Counted from the first letter of the stretch, positions 1 to 7,883 are shown. The stretch: 8,423 nucleotides of DNA from CAYJOG01 sp964371695 [NCBI: uncultured bacterium] (GCA_964371695.1 CAYJOG010000070.1:1124-9546), one strand, 5' to 3'. A program made the numbers and translations. The notes: generated from the sequence alone by a model not told the origin.

Positions 1-1742
1 TGGGGGATTTTAATGACTGGTGTGAAGACACCCACCGCCTGTTTCCCCAAAAGTCATCTGGCGTCTTTGCCGGTTTTGTGGTGGGGGCCAAGGTGGGGGA
101 CCTCTACAAATACGTCCTCACCATCCATGGCCAGCAGCGGCAGCACAAGGCCGACCCCTTCGGGTTTTATTTTGAGACGCCGCCCCGCACCGCCTCGGTG
201 GTGTGGCAAAGCGAATACCGGTGGAACGACAAAAAATGGATGACCCGGCAGGCGGACCACAACGCGCTCTGCGCCCCCATGTCGGTGTATGAAGTACACC
301 TCGGCTCGTGGCGGCGCAAACAGGACGGTGGCTGGCTGAGTTATCAGGAAATCGCCGGGCCACTGGCCGCCCACGTGCTGGAAATGGGATTCACCCACGT
401 GCAGTTTCTGCCGGTGATGGAGCACCCTTTTTATGGCTCCTGGGGTTATCAGACCACCGGTTATTTCGCCCCCACAAGCCGCTATGGCACACCCGATGAT
501 TTTCGCTTTTTGGTGGACACGCTGCACCAGCAGGGCATCGGTGTGCTGCTGGACTGGGTGCCGTCGCATTTTCCCAACGACGCCCACGCCCTGGCGTGGT
601 TTGATGGCACCCACCTGTTTGAACACGCCGACCCCCGCCTGGGTTTTCACCCCGACTGGAAAAGCTGCATCTTCAACTATGGCCGCCACGAGGTGAAAAG
701 TTTTCTGGGTTCCAGCGCCCGGCTGTGGCTGGACCAGTTTCATGCCGATGGATTAAGAGTGGACGCCGTGGCCAGCATGTTGTACCTCAACTACTCCCGC
801 GAAGAAGGGGCGTGGCTGCCCAACCGTCACGGCGGCATCGAAAATCTTGAAGCCATTGATTTTCTCAAACAGCTCAACGAGAACGTCTACCTGTCTCACC
901 CCGGCGTGCAGACCATCGCCGAGGAATCCACCGCCTGGCCGGGGGTGTCGCGCCCCACGTCGCTGGGGGGTCTGGGATTTGGCCTGAAGTGGGACATGGG
1001 TTGGATGCACGACACGCTGCTTTATCTTTCCCGCGACCCCGTTCACCGCCCCCATCACCACCACGATCTCACCTTTCGCCAGCTCTATGCCCTGAACGAA
1101 AACTTCATGCTGCCGCTTTCTCACGACGAAGTGGTGCATGGTAAAGGCTCACTCCTGGGGCGGATTCACGGCGACGACTGGCAGAAGTTTGCCCAGTTGC
1201 GCCTGCTGCTGGGGCAGATGATGGCCCAGCCCGGCAAAAAACTGTTGTTCATGGGCACGGAACTTGCTCCATGGGAGGAGTGGCAGCACGAAACCTCACT
1301 GCCCTGGCATCTGCTGGAATACGCCCCGCACCAGGGGGTGCGCCGGTGGCTGCAAGACCTGCTGCACCTGCTGCGGCACGAAAAATCGCTTTACGAAAAC
1401 GATTTTTCGCCCGAAGGGTTTTCCTGGATGAGCTATGAAGATGCCCCCAGCAGTGTGCTGGCGTGGGTGCGCCGCGCCAAAGACCCCGCCGACCAGTTGC
1501 TGGCGGTGGCCCATTACACGCCGGTGGTGCGCGAGGAATATCCCGTGCCCGTGCCGGTGGGCGGCGCGTGGCGCGAGGTGCTCAACAGCGACGCCGCCGA
1601 CTATGGCGGCAGCGCCGTGGGCAACCTGGGGCGCGTGATCGCGGTGGACGAAGCCTGGGGCGGCCAGCCGGCCCATCTGAAACTGCGCCTGCCCCCCCTG
1701 GGCTTTTTGCTGCTGAGGCCAGAGGAAGCGGGCAGGCCATGA
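1..1742 (+). CDS. glgB: 1,4-alpha-glucan branching enzyme GlgB (5' truncated by window edge)
   Basis: GlgB cuts alpha-1,4-glucan chains and re-attaches them as alpha-1,6 branches during cytoplasmic glycogen synthesis. The reading frame is open from base 3, giving 579 visible residues; the family is usually about 630-730, so the N-terminus lies outside the window. The first residues, GDFNDW, are the start of the CBM48 (N-terminal beta-sandwich) signature, followed by LYKY. The GH13 barrel follows: YEVHLGSW, the GSWGYQ loop, LDWVPSHF (region I), [12 protein letters not shown] with the nucleophile Asp at 762-764, [13 protein letters not shown] with the acid/base Glu at 921-923, and [14 protein letters not shown] with the transition-state Asp at 1125-1127. 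The C-terminal all-beta domain is complete, ending YGGS...GQP...[11 protein letters not shown]. All catalytic residues are present. The TGA overlaps the next gene's ATG (ATGA), indicating coupled translation. Confidence 0.97.
   Translation, partial: GDFNDWCEDTHRLFPQKSSGVFAGFVVGAKVGDLYKYVLTIHGQQRQHKADPFGFYFETPPRTASVVWQSEYRWNDKKWMTRQADHNALCAPMSVYEVHLGSWRRKQDGGWLSYQEIAGPLAAHVLEMGFTHVQFLPVMEHPFYGSWGYQTTGYFAPTSRYGTPDDFRFLVDTLHQQGIGVLLDWVPSHFPNDAHALAWFDGTHLFEHADPRLGFHPDWKSCIFNYGRHEVKSFLGSSARLWLDQFHADGLRVDAVASMLYLNYSREEGAWLPNRHGGIENLEAIDFLKQLNENVYLSHPGVQTIAEESTAWPGVSRPTSLGGLGFGLKWDMGWMHDTLLYLSRDPVHRPHHHHDLTFRQLYALNENFMLPLSHDEVVHGKGSLLGRIHGDDWQKFAQLRLLLGQMMAQPGKKLLFMGTELAPWEEWQHETSLPWHLLEYAPHQGVRRWLQDLLHLLRHEKSLYENDFSPEGFSWMSYEDAPSSVLAWVRRAKDPADQLLAVAHYTPVVREEYPVPVPVGGAWREVLNSDAADYGGSAVGNLGRVIAVDEAWGGQPAHLKLRLPPLGFLLLRPEEAGRP
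1379..1409 (+). other. Intragenic perfect inverted repeat in glgB
   Basis: CGAAAAATCG (1379-1388) and CGATTTTTCG (1400-1409) are exact inverted copies around an 11-base loop, encoding the segment around [10 protein letters not shown]. It is AT-rich within a GC-rich gene. It may be chance, since the encoded residues fit the usual GlgB pattern. Confidence 0.5.
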
Positions 1743-4159
1743 ACCGCTACGTCTGCATACACGGCCATTTTTATCAGCCCCCCCGCGAAAACGCCTGGCT
1801 GGAGCAGGTGGAATATCAAACCAGCGCCGCGCCCTATCACGACTGGAACGAACGCATCACCGACGAGTGTTACGCCCCCAACATCGCTGCGCGCACCATC
1901 AACAACGAAGGCCGCATCATCAACATCGCCAACAACTTTCGCAGCATCAGTTTCAATGTCGGCCCCACGCTGCTCAGTTGGATGCGCGCTTACGCGCCCG
2001 ATGTCTACGACGCCATTCGCCAAGCCGACGCCGACAGCGTTACGGTTTTTTCCGGCCACGGCAACGCCATGGCGCAGGCCTACAGCCATCTCATCATGCC
2101 CCTGGCCTCGCGGCGCGACAAAGAGACCCAGGTGGCCTGGGGCATTGCCGATTTCCGTTTTCATTTTGGCCGTGAGCCAGAGGGCATGTGGCTGCCCGAA
2201 ACCGCCGTGGACCTGGAGAGTCTGGACCTGATGGCCGAGCAGGGCATCAAGTTCACCCTGCTGGCGCCCCATCAGGCCCGGCGGGTGAAAGACGCTGCGG
2301 GCAACTGGCACGACGTGACCGCCAGCACGCTGGACACCACCCGGCCCTATTGTGTGCATCTGCCCTCTGGCCGCAGCATCGCGGTTTTCTTTTATGACGC
2401 CGCCGTGGCCCACGCCGTGGCTTTTGAGCGCCTGCTGGAAAACGGCAAGGTGTTCGCCGAAAGGCTGTCCCACGCCTTTGGTCCGGCCCAGGGGCAGGAG
2501 CAGGCCGCTCTGGCCCACATCGCCACCGATGGCGAAACCTATGGTCATCACCACCGCTATGGAGAAATGGCCCTGGCCTATGCCTTGCACCAACTCAGGG
2601 AAAACGGCCAAGTGGCCCTCACCAACTACGGTGAATTTCTGTCCCGTTTTCCGCCGGTGCTGGAGGCGGAAATTCACCCCAACACCTCGTGGAGCTGTGC
2701 CCACGGCGTGGAGCGATGGCGCAGCGATTGCGGCTGCGCCACGGGGGGGCATCACGGCTGGAACCAGGCGTGGCGCGCCGGTTTGCGCCGGGCGCTGGAT
2801 GACCTGCGCGACGCCCTGGCGGTGGTGTTTGAAGAGCAGGGGGCCAAGCTGTTTCAAGACCCCTGGGCGGCCCGCAACGATTTCATCTGTGTGTTGTTGG
2901 ATCGCTCACCCGAAAACGTGACCCGTTTTCTGAAGGACCACCTGAAGACGTCGCCGGAACAGAACGTGCGTCAGAAGGCGCTGACACTGCTGCACATGGA
3001 AAAGTTCGCCATGCTCATGTTCACCAGTTGCGCGTGGTTTTTTGAGGAACTCACCGGCGTGGAGACGCTTCAGGTGCTGCAATACGCGGCGCGGGCCATT
3101 CAGCTTTCCCATCAGCTCAACGGTTACGACCTGCGGCCCCGGTTTCTGGAACTGATGCGGGAGGTGCGCAGCAACCTGGGGCCGGATGGCCGGGAAGTGT
3201 TCGAAAAAATGGTGGAGACCGCCATGGTGGACCTGGCGCAGGTGGGGGCCCACTTCGCCATCACGTCACTTTTTGACCACAACGAGGAACTGGCCATTGT
3301 GGGCGGTTTCCGTATCCAGCGGGGGCAGGTGGAAATCCACGAGGCGGGCCGCGCCCGCCTGTTGCTGGGCAGCGCCACGGTGAGTTCCACCGCCACCGAA
3401 GAAAAGGAAGACTTCAGTTTTGGCGCGGTGCATCTGGGCGACCACAACATCCACTGTGGTGTGGAGCCTGCGGTCAACATGCGTTTTGATCCTTTACTGG
3501 TCAAGGAAATTGCCACCGCCTTTTCGCAGGGAGACCTGGCCGCCACCATTTTGCTGCTGAACAAAAACCTGGGCGAGCCCCATTACTCGCTCAAGTCCCT
3601 TTTTCGCGACGACCAGCGGCGCATTTTGCAGATGATCCTGCACAACGCGCAGGAAGAAGCCGAAACCGACATGCGGCAGGTGTATGAGGCCAACGCCCCG
3701 CTCATGCGGTTTTTGTCGGACATCAAGGTGCCCCCGCCCAAGGTGTTCCTAGCGGCGGCAGAGGTGGTGGTCAACGGCCTGCTGGACGACGCGCTGTCGG
3801 GCAAGATCGACCCACCCCGGCTGCGCATGTTGTTTGAAGAAGCCAAGGTGGTGGGTGTGCCCCTGGACCTGCCCCGGCTGGCGCTCTCACTCACGCGGAA
3901 CATGAACAACATCGCCCTGGACTGGATGGACGACCCCACCAGCCTCACCACCCTCAAGCGGCTGGAGCAGGCGGTGTCGCTGAAGTCGGATCTGCCCCTG
4001 GAGATGGACCTGTGGGAAATCCAGAACCACGTTTACAACGTGTTGCAGAAGCACTATCTCCCTTTTCTGGACAAGAGCCACAAGGACGACAAAACCGCCG
4101 TGTCGTGGCTGGAGCATTTCCGCGCCCTGGCCGAGAACCTGTTTGTGCTGTTGCCGTGA
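1739..4159 (+). CDS. GH57 family glycoside hydrolase with DUF3536-like C-terminal half
   Basis: Predicted cytoplasmic alpha-glucan-active enzyme of glycoside hydrolase family 57 (alpha-amylase/alpha-mannosidase-like group), 806 residues, no signal peptide. The start is the ATG of the ATGA overlap with glgB; the frame is open further upstream but that part lies inside glgB, and homology begins at once with [18 protein letters not shown]. That motif (His8, His10) is GH57 region 1. [12 protein letters not shown] carries Glu154, the likely nucleophile position, and [11 protein letters not shown] carries Asp264, the likely acid position; both are inferred from family motifs. Residues 317-333 (SWSC...ERWRSDCGC) hold clustered cysteines typical of this subgroup. 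Residues from about 350 onward are mainly helical and match my memory of DUF3536, whose function is unknown. Pairing with glgB suggests trimming or remodelling of glycogen or related glucans, but the exact substrate cannot be read from the sequence. Confidence 0.9.
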   Translation: MNRYVCIHGHFYQPPRENAWLEQVEYQTSAAPYHDWNERITDECYAPNIAARTINNEGRIINIANNFRSISFNVGPTLLSWMRAYAPDVYDAIRQADADSVTVFSGHGNAMAQAYSHLIMPLASRRDKETQVAWGIADFRFHFGREPEGMWLPETAVDLESLDLMAEQGIKFTLLAPHQARRVKDAAGNWHDVTASTLDTTRPYCVHLPSGRSIAVFFYDAAVAHAVAFERLLENGKVFAERLSHAFGPAQGQEQAALAHIATDGETYGHHHRYGEMALAYALHQLRENGQVALTNYGEFLSRFPPVLEAEIHPNTSWSCAHGVERWRSDCGCATGGHHGWNQAWRAGLRRALDDLRDALAVVFEEQGAKLFQDPWAARNDFICVLLDRSPENVTRFLKDHLKTSPEQNVRQKALTLLHMEKFAMLMFTSCAWFFEELTGVETLQVLQYAARAIQLSHQLNGYDLRPRFLELMREVRSNLGPDGREVFEKMVETAMVDLAQVGAHFAITSLFDHNEELAIVGGFRIQRGQVEIHEAGRARLLLGSATVSSTATEEKEDFSFGAVHLGDHNIHCGVEPAVNMRFDPLLVKEIATAFSQGDLAATILLLNKNLGEPHYSLKSLFRDDQRRILQMILHNAQEEAETDMRQVYEANAPLMRFLSDIKVPPPKVFLAAAEVVVNGLLDDALSGKIDPPRLRMLFEEAKVVGVPLDLPRLALSLTRNMNNIALDWMDDPTSLTTLKRLEQAVSLKSDLPLEMDLWEIQNHVYNVLQKHYLPFLDKSHKDDKTAVSWLEHFRALAENLFVLLP

Positions 4160-4195
4160 GGGCGGTGTGGGCCGTGGATTCGGGAGGAAAAAAAC

Positions 4196-4537
4196 TTACG
4201 GAGCCTGTCTGGTTTTGCGGGTTCTGTTTTTTTGAATGGGGACTGCTTTGGATGTTGGCGGGTGGAAGGTGGGGGTGAAGTCAGACCACTGATCAACCCG
4301 AAACGCCCGAATGTCCCGCACACAAAGGCCAAACCAGGGCAAGGTTCTCAGGGCCTGCATGGCATTGAACAGGTTGGCGAGGTCTTCTGTTTCCGTGACA
4401 TACAGGCTTCCCTGTACCCAGTCAAAATCAAACCGCCTCAGCGTGTTTTTGATGTCGGCATAAGCCGTGGACACCGCCCCGGCAGGATGGTGGGTCAGCA
4501 CCTCTGCCACAACCAGGTCAAACGCAATGGCGAACAT
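4196..4537 (-). CDS. vapD: VapD-family endoribonuclease (Cas2-like fold), putative toxin
   Basis: 113 residues. The N-terminus MFAIAFDL, the AYADIKNTL segment, WVQGSLYV and the C-terminal block SVRDIRAF-like (CVRDIRAFRVDQWSDFT) match VapD proteins. VapD is a small dimeric ferredoxin-fold RNase related to Cas2; Asp7 is the residue equivalent to the catalytic Asp described for the Helicobacter homologue (family knowledge). The start ATG overlaps the stop of the upstream small gene by one base (TGATG). There is no Shine-Dalgarno sequence, only a C-run, so translation probably depends on coupling. VapD proteins are usually about 90-95 residues. Here about 20 extra residues, rich in Lys and Arg (KNRTRKTRQ), follow the conserved domain, and the last dozen are encoded by the terminator of the convergent operon. 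The family call is firm; toxin activity in this host is inferred. Confidence 0.88.
   Translation of the reverse strand: MFAIAFDLVVAEVLTHHPAGAVSTAYADIKNTLRRFDFDWVQGSLYVTETEDLANLFNAMQALRTLPWFGLCVRDIRAFRVDQWSDFTPTFHPPTSKAVPIQKNRTRKTRQAP
4199..4233 (+). terminator. Intrinsic terminator of the glgB-GH57 operon
   Basis: Forty bases after the GH57 stop codon, CGGAGCCTGT (4199-4208) can pair along its full length with GCGGGTTCTG (4217-4226), counting four G-U pairs, around an 8-base loop, and seven T follow (4227-4233). It lies inside the last codons of the convergent vapD-like gene. Read in the minus direction the G-U pairs become C-A mismatches, so the hairpin is much weaker, although a run of seven T on that strand (4188-4194) does follow just past the vapD stop. 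Confidence 0.7.
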
Positions 4538-4740
4538 CAGGCGGGGGGGTCTTTTTCGAACTGGTCAACGGGGTAGAGTAGTTTCTCGCCGGAATCCAGC
4601 ACCCGCACCGGAACACAGGCCACACCGTCTTTTCGTGTGCGGGGTTTGCCGGTGACTTCATAGACAGGCCCCCACTGGCCAAAGCGGCGCACAGGGATTT
4701 TTTCATCCGTCAGGACATCCACTTTTAGCGCTGTTCTCAT
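4537..4740 (-). CDS. Small DUF5397-like protein, putative antitoxin partner of VapD
   Basis: 67 residues. The core RRFGQWGPVYEVTGKP...VPVRVLDSGEKLLYPVDQFEKDPPA resembles, from memory, small proteins annotated as DUF5397 (pattern: RRFG-x-FGP-x-YEV ... RVLETGE-x-x-YP-x-x-x-x-x-DP). It looks like one small beta domain with no obvious DNA-binding motif. It is the first gene of a two-gene unit, joined to the vapD-like gene by TGATG, which is the usual antitoxin-then-toxin layout. An antitoxin role is inferred from position only. The ATG at 4738-4740 is the only sensible start: no Shine-Dalgarno sequence precedes it, and a promoter -10 ends six bases upstream, suggesting leaderless translation. A run of seven C lies at codons 64-66, just before the stop. 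Confidence 0.72.
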   Translation of the reverse strand: MRTALKVDVLTDEKIPVRRFGQWGPVYEVTGKPRTRKDGVACVPVRVLDSGEKLLYPVDQFEKDPPA

Positions 4741-4746
4741 GGCTTA

Positions 4747-4775
4747 AGTGTAAAACGCTGTTTGAGGTTCTGCAA
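4747..4775 (-). promoter_or_regulatory. Promoter of the antitoxin-vapD unit (possible leaderless start)
   Basis: On the minus strand TTGCAG (4775-4770) is followed after exactly 17 bases by TACACT (4752-4747). The -10 matches 4 of 6 consensus bases and the -35 only 3 of 6. The ATG begins seven bases after the -10, so transcription would start at or next to the A of the start codon. It sits in the 48-base gap after ilvD. No clear ilvD terminator is seen there, so read-through from ilvD is also possible. Confidence 0.4.
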
Positions 4776-4788
4776 AGATAAAGGAAGG

Positions 4789-6477
4789 TCACATCCCCTT
4801 TTCGTTGAAGCGCGATGTGGTGGCGCCTTCGCAGGCGGGGCGCACGAGGTCCATGTATTTGCCCAGTGCGCCGTGATGCCACGGGTTTTCGCGGGGCTTC
4901 CAGTCGGCAAGGCGGGTTTTGATTTCCTCGTCGGAAAGTTCCACGCGGATGAGTCCTTTGTCGGCGTCCAGTTCAATCACGTCACCATCTTTGAGCGCGG
5001 CGATGGGGCCGCCCGCGGCGGCCTCTGGCCCCACGTGGCCCACCATCAGGCCTCGCGTGGCCCCGCTGAAACGCCCGTCGGTGACCATGGCCACGTCATA
5101 ACCCAGACCCTGACCCATGATGGCCGCCGTGGTGGAGAGCATCTCCGGCATGCCGGGGCTGCCCTTGGGGCCTTCGTAGCGAATTACCACCACGTCGCCC
5201 GCCTTGATGCGGCACGCCTGCACCGCTTCAAAAGCGGCCAACTCGCCGTCGAACACCCGCGCCGGGCCTTTGTGTGCGCGTTTGCTGGAGCCGGCCACCT
5301 TCACCACGCAGCCCTCCGGGGCCAGGTTGCCCCGCAGCACCGCCATGCCGCCGGTGGGGTGCAGGGGGTTGTCCAGGGGGCGCATGACTTCGGTGTCGCC
5401 GCTGTCGGTCACGTTTTTCAGCGCCTCGGCCAGTGTGATGCCCTCTACGGTCATGCAGTCTCCGTGCAGCAACCCCGCGCCCATCAGGCGTTTCATGAGC
5501 ACCTGCAGGCCACCGGCATCGTGCATGTCGGTCATCACAAACCGTCCGCCGGGTTTGAGGTCGCCCAGCGTGGGGGTGCGGGCGCTCACGGCGGCAATGT
5601 CATCGAGCGTGAATTTGAAACCCAGTTCGTTGGCCAGGGCGGGCAGGTGCAGACAAAGGTTGGTGCTGCCCCCCAGGCACACCGCCACGGCGGCGGCGTT
5701 TTCAAAAGACTTGCGGGTGAGAATGTCGCGGGGGCGCAGGTTGATTTCCAGCAGCTTCATCACCTGCCGCCCGGCGCGGTGGGCGATCTGCTCGCGCTCG
5801 GCGCTCACGGCGGCGGGCGTGGCTGCGTCAATGAACGTCATGCCCAGGGCCACGGCGGCGCTGGACATCGTATTGGCGGTGAACATGCCGCCGCAACTGC
5901 CCGCGCCGGGGCAGGCCTTGCGTTCGATTTCGTCCAGGTCGCCGCCGCTCATTTTGCCTGCGGCGTGTGCCCCCACGGCTTCATACACCTCCTGCACCGT
6001 CACTTTGTGGCCCTTGAAAATGCCGGGCAGGATGGTGCCGCCATAGACAAACACGCCGGGCAGGTTCAGTCGCGCCAGCGCCATCAACATGCCGGGCAGG
6101 GACTTGTCGCAACCCGCCAGACCAATCACAGCGTCATAACAATGGCCGCGCACCATCAACTCCACGCTGTCGGCGATCACGTCGCGGCTGATGAGGCTGG
6201 CCTTCATGCCCGCGTGCCCCATGGCAATGCCGTCGCTCACGGCGATGGTGTCAAAGCGGCGGGGCGTGCCCCCGGCCTCGGCCACCCCCTGGGCGCAGAT
6301 GTCCCCCAGGTGGCGCAGAGAAAGGTTGCAGGGCGTCGCTTCGTTCCAACTGCTGGCCACGCCTACAAAGGGCTGGCTCAGCTCTTTGTCGCCCAGGCCC
6401 ATGGAGCGCAGAAAAGCGCGGTGGGGGGCGCGGTCGGGGCCGAGGGTGATTTCGTGACTGGGCAGCCGGTGGGGCAT
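4789..6477 (-). CDS. ilvD: Dihydroxy-acid dehydratase IlvD
   Basis: IlvD dehydrates 2,3-dihydroxy acids to 2-keto acids, the third common step of valine and isoleucine synthesis (also feeding leucine and pantothenate). It is a cytoplasmic Fe-S enzyme. The product is 562 residues, normal for the family. Cluster ligand candidates are Cys50 (EATPCN), Cys123 (GCDKSLPGM) and Cys195 ([15 protein letters not shown]). Mg-binding Asp82 (SDGIAMGH) and Asp124, and the Lys125 that is carbamylated in the family, are present. C-terminal motifs [21 protein letters not shown] and TDGRFSG (Ser471, proposed base) are intact. The frame stays open 61 codons upstream, but the ATG at 6477 is chosen because homology starts there and a near-perfect ribosome binding site precedes it. 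It has no other ilv genes beside it in this window. Confidence 0.97.
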   Translation of the reverse strand: MPHRLPSHEITLGPDRAPHRAFLRSMGLGDKELSQPFVGVASSWNEATPCNLSLRHLGDICAQGVAEAGGTPRRFDTIAVSDGIAMGHAGMKASLISRDVIADSVELMVRGHCYDAVIGLAGCDKSLPGMLMALARLNLPGVFVYGGTILPGIFKGHKVTVQEVYEAVGAHAAGKMSGGDLDEIERKACPGAGSCGGMFTANTMSSAAVALGMTFIDAATPAAVSAEREQIAHRAGRQVMKLLEINLRPRDILTRKSFENAAAVAVCLGGSTNLCLHLPALANELGFKFTLDDIAAVSARTPTLGDLKPGGRFVMTDMHDAGGLQVLMKRLMGAGLLHGDCMTVEGITLAEALKNVTDSGDTEVMRPLDNPLHPTGGMAVLRGNLAPEGCVVKVAGSSKRAHKGPARVFDGELAAFEAVQACRIKAGDVVVIRYEGPKGSPGMPEMLSTTAAIMGQGLGYDVAMVTDGRFSGATRGLMVGHVGPEAAAGGPIAALKDGDVIELDADKGLIRVELSDEEIKTRLADWKPRENPWHHGALGKYMDLVRPACEGATTSRFNEKGM

Positions 6478-6484
6478 GGCGGGA

Positions 6485-6492
6485 ACCTCCTT
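6485..6492 (-). promoter_or_regulatory. Ribosome binding site of ilvD
   Basis: The minus strand reads AAGGAGGT, eight bases complementary to the 16S rRNA 3' end, seven bases before the ATG at 6477. It decides the start codon against the longer upstream frame and is the strongest Shine-Dalgarno in the window. Confidence 0.88.
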
Positions 6493-6508
6493 GAATTTCA
6501 GGGGGCCG

Positions 6509-6514
6509 ATTGTA
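6509..6514 (-). promoter_or_regulatory. Probable -10 element of the ilvD promoter
   Basis: TACAAT on the minus strand (5 of 6 consensus) would give a start near 6502 and a leader of about 25 bases that contains the AAGGAGGT site. No good -35 is seen at 16-18 bases upstream, so an activator or a different promoter cannot be excluded. Confidence 0.4.
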
Positions 6515-6543
6515 GCGCCATGGCAAACGGCCCGGTGGATTTC

Positions 6544-6569
6544 AAAAAAATCCCTGCCGGGCGGCATGG
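6544..6569 (-). terminator. Terminator-like hairpin between the barrel gene and ilvD
   Basis: The minus strand reads CC-A-TGCC-GCCC-GGCA-GG followed by GA and seven T (6550-6544). This is a short GC-rich stem with a bulged A and a T run, in the right place to end transcription of the barrel gene just before the ilvD -10. The stem is short, and the same bases form one arm of the composite inverted repeat, so the function is only probable. Confidence 0.45.
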
Positions 6570-6730
6570 CTGTTGACTTGAGGCAAAAACCCCTGACTTC
6601 CAGCCCATTTTTTGGAGTAGGCGCGGTGTCCACACCGCGCACAAACCATAAGAAAATCAAGGGTTTTTGCCTTTTACGGAGGTGGGGACACCGCCGCTAC
6701 TCCGTAAGGTTTACAGCTATGCTGCCGGGA
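6556..6730. repeat. Composite inverted repeat with two REP-like palindromes
   Basis: Outer arms at about 6557-6580 and 6708-6729 are imperfect inverted copies of each other (CATGGCTGT versus CATAGCTGT read on opposite strands). AGGCAAAAACCC (6581-6592) has an exact inverted copy at 6661-6672, with weaker similarity continuing inward. GGAGTAGGCGCGGTGTCC (6614-6631) has an inverted copy at 6686-6703 with two central mismatches in 18. The left member is also a perfect self-palindrome at 6621-6640. The right member is framed by TTACGGAG (6674-6681) and CTCCGTAA (6700-6707). This explains most of the 261-base gap between ilvD and the barrel gene. It resembles dispersed palindromic elements or a small non-autonomous mobile element; no coding capacity is seen. 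Confidence 0.7.
6621..6640. repeat. Perfect palindromic hairpin (9-base arms)
   Basis: GCGCGGTGT and ACACCGCGC flank a two-base centre. On neither strand is it followed directly by a T run, so it is not a normal intrinsic terminator. It forms the core of the left REP-like unit of the surrounding composite repeat. Confidence 0.75.
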
Positions 6731-6738
6731 GGCGGCGC

Positions 6739-7845
6739 TTATTGCCCCTGTGCTGCGGCCAGTGTGGTGAGGGGCGTGGCTTGGGGGGCCGGTGTGGCGG
6801 CAGAAAGCGCATTCACGGTTTCGGCGGGCAGGTCCGCGCTGGCGCTGGGTTCGCCGGGGCTGGGGGACTGGCTGGTGGCCGCCGGTTTTTTGTTGCCGTA
6901 TTTGGTGAAATAGGAGAGGCCGAAATAAACCTCGCCGCTGTCGGTGCCCAGCAGGTCCGCCAGTCCGGCAAAGGCCTCCAGTCGCTCAGAGGGTTTATAA
7001 CGCACACCAAAGGCGGTTTCGTCTTCGCCGCCAATTTCACCCTTGGGTTTTTGCCAGTATTCGCCCTGAATCACAAAGTCCTCGGCCATTTCATATTGCA
7101 CACCCAGGCCATATTGATGCCGCTTGCCGGTGCCGTCGGGCGTGCCGTCGGATTTGCTGTCTGTTTTCTGCGCCCGGTAACCCAGCGACCATTCGCCTTT
7201 TTCGGTCACCTGGCTCAGCACGCCATAAAAGTTGCGCACGCGGCTGGAGCCGGAGCCGGACCAGGGGTCCCACGAGCGGGAGGTGTAGGAGGACCCCGCC
7301 AGCGTGACAAAATATCCCCTGCGCCGACTGATGGCCTGGCTGAACTTGAAGCCGAACAGGTTGTCGTCGCCCGTGTCGATAGAGGGGTTGCTGCGAGTGC
7401 CGTCGGTGTAACCCAGCTCGGCGTCGAAGGAGTCCTGGTGTTTGCCAAAACTCACCTCGGCCCGGTTGCCCACCCGCACGGTGAGAATGGGCTGCACCAC
7501 GTCCAGCGTGTGGTTGAGGCGGTTGACCACCTTGCCGCCGGGGGCCGAGGCCGAAAGGGTCACGACTTCCTGAATGGGGGTGTAACGCACGATGGCGATG
7601 CGGGCGCTGCCTTCTTCGATGCGGCTGGCGGTGGGCATGATGAGCAGGCCTGAGAGGCCGTCTACGGTCACGCCGGTGAAGTGGGGCAGGGACTCCGCCC
7701 GGCCATCCACCGAGAGCACATCCTGCACGGCCACTTCATCGGCGCGGGCTGCGGGCGCTAGCCCGCCCGCCAGCACCAGCGCAGCCAGGGCGCAGGCCCC
7801 CATCCGGGGGCGGTTTGTGCGGCAGCGGCGGGGCGAAATGGTCAT
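6739..7845 (-). CDS. Putative outer-membrane beta-barrel protein, function unknown
   Basis: 368 residues from the chosen ATG at 7845. A Sec signal peptide is visible: Arg-rich N-terminus (RRCRTNRPR), hydrophobic stretch ACALAALVLAGGLA and an AxA site at about residues 33-35 (ARA, then DEV). The mature protein has many alternating polar/aromatic strands (YFVTLAGSSYT, EWSLGYRAQKT, YGLGVQYEMAEDFVIQGEYW, TAFGVRYKPSERLEAFAGLA, VYFGLSYF) separated by Gly/Asp-rich turns, as in a beta-barrel. The segment GLLIMPTASRIEEGSARIAI recalls the start of YjbH-like exopolysaccharide-associated barrels, but that is weak and no family name is assigned. The barrel seems to end at YFGLSYF (307-313). About 50 residues of Pro/Ala/Ser/Thr-rich tail follow, so no terminal aromatic residue closes the protein. 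The frame continues 22 codons upstream into cutA; that extension is rejected because it would bury the signal peptide. Confidence 0.75.
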   Translation of the reverse strand: MTISPRRCRTNRPRMGACALAALVLAGGLAPAARADEVAVQDVLSVDGRAESLPHFTGVTVDGLSGLLIMPTASRIEEGSARIAIVRYTPIQEVVTLSASAPGGKVVNRLNHTLDVVQPILTVRVGNRAEVSFGKHQDSFDAELGYTDGTRSNPSIDTGDDNLFGFKFSQAISRRRGYFVTLAGSSYTSRSWDPWSGSGSSRVRNFYGVLSQVTEKGEWSLGYRAQKTDSKSDGTPDGTGKRHQYGLGVQYEMAEDFVIQGEYWQKPKGEIGGEDETAFGVRYKPSERLEAFAGLADLLGTDSGEVYFGLSYFTKYGNKKPAATSQSPSPGEPSASADLPAETVNALSAATPAPQATPLTTLAAAQGQ

Positions 7846-7883
7846 GGGGTGCTTGGTGAAAAAGACGGCGAGAGAGCGGTAAC

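Noticed and set aside
1463-1738. Upstream extension of the GH57 frame into glgB
   Set aside because: Homology starts exactly at MNRYVCIHG and the ATGA overlap is a normal coupled start; the extension is Arg/Gly-rich out-of-frame glgB.
1601-2857. 418-codon open frame on the minus strand opposite glgB/GH57
   Set aside because: Antisense shadow of the GH57 gene, with no motifs and no ribosome binding site; the plus-strand gene is well supported.
4232-4576. 114-codon plus-strand frame opposite the vapD gene
   Set aside because: The minus-strand VapD motifs are clear; this frame has no domain and overlaps the terminator T-run.
4762-6576. 604-codon open frame on the plus strand opposite ilvD
   Set aside because: It is the antisense of ilvD, is dominated by His/Gly/Ala/Val, has no recognisable domain, and is expected from GC-rich codon use of the real gene.
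6478-6660. 61-codon N-terminal extension of IlvD
   Set aside because: It is not part of the family's N-terminus, it runs through the repeat region, and the perfect Shine-Dalgarno supports the ATG at 6477.
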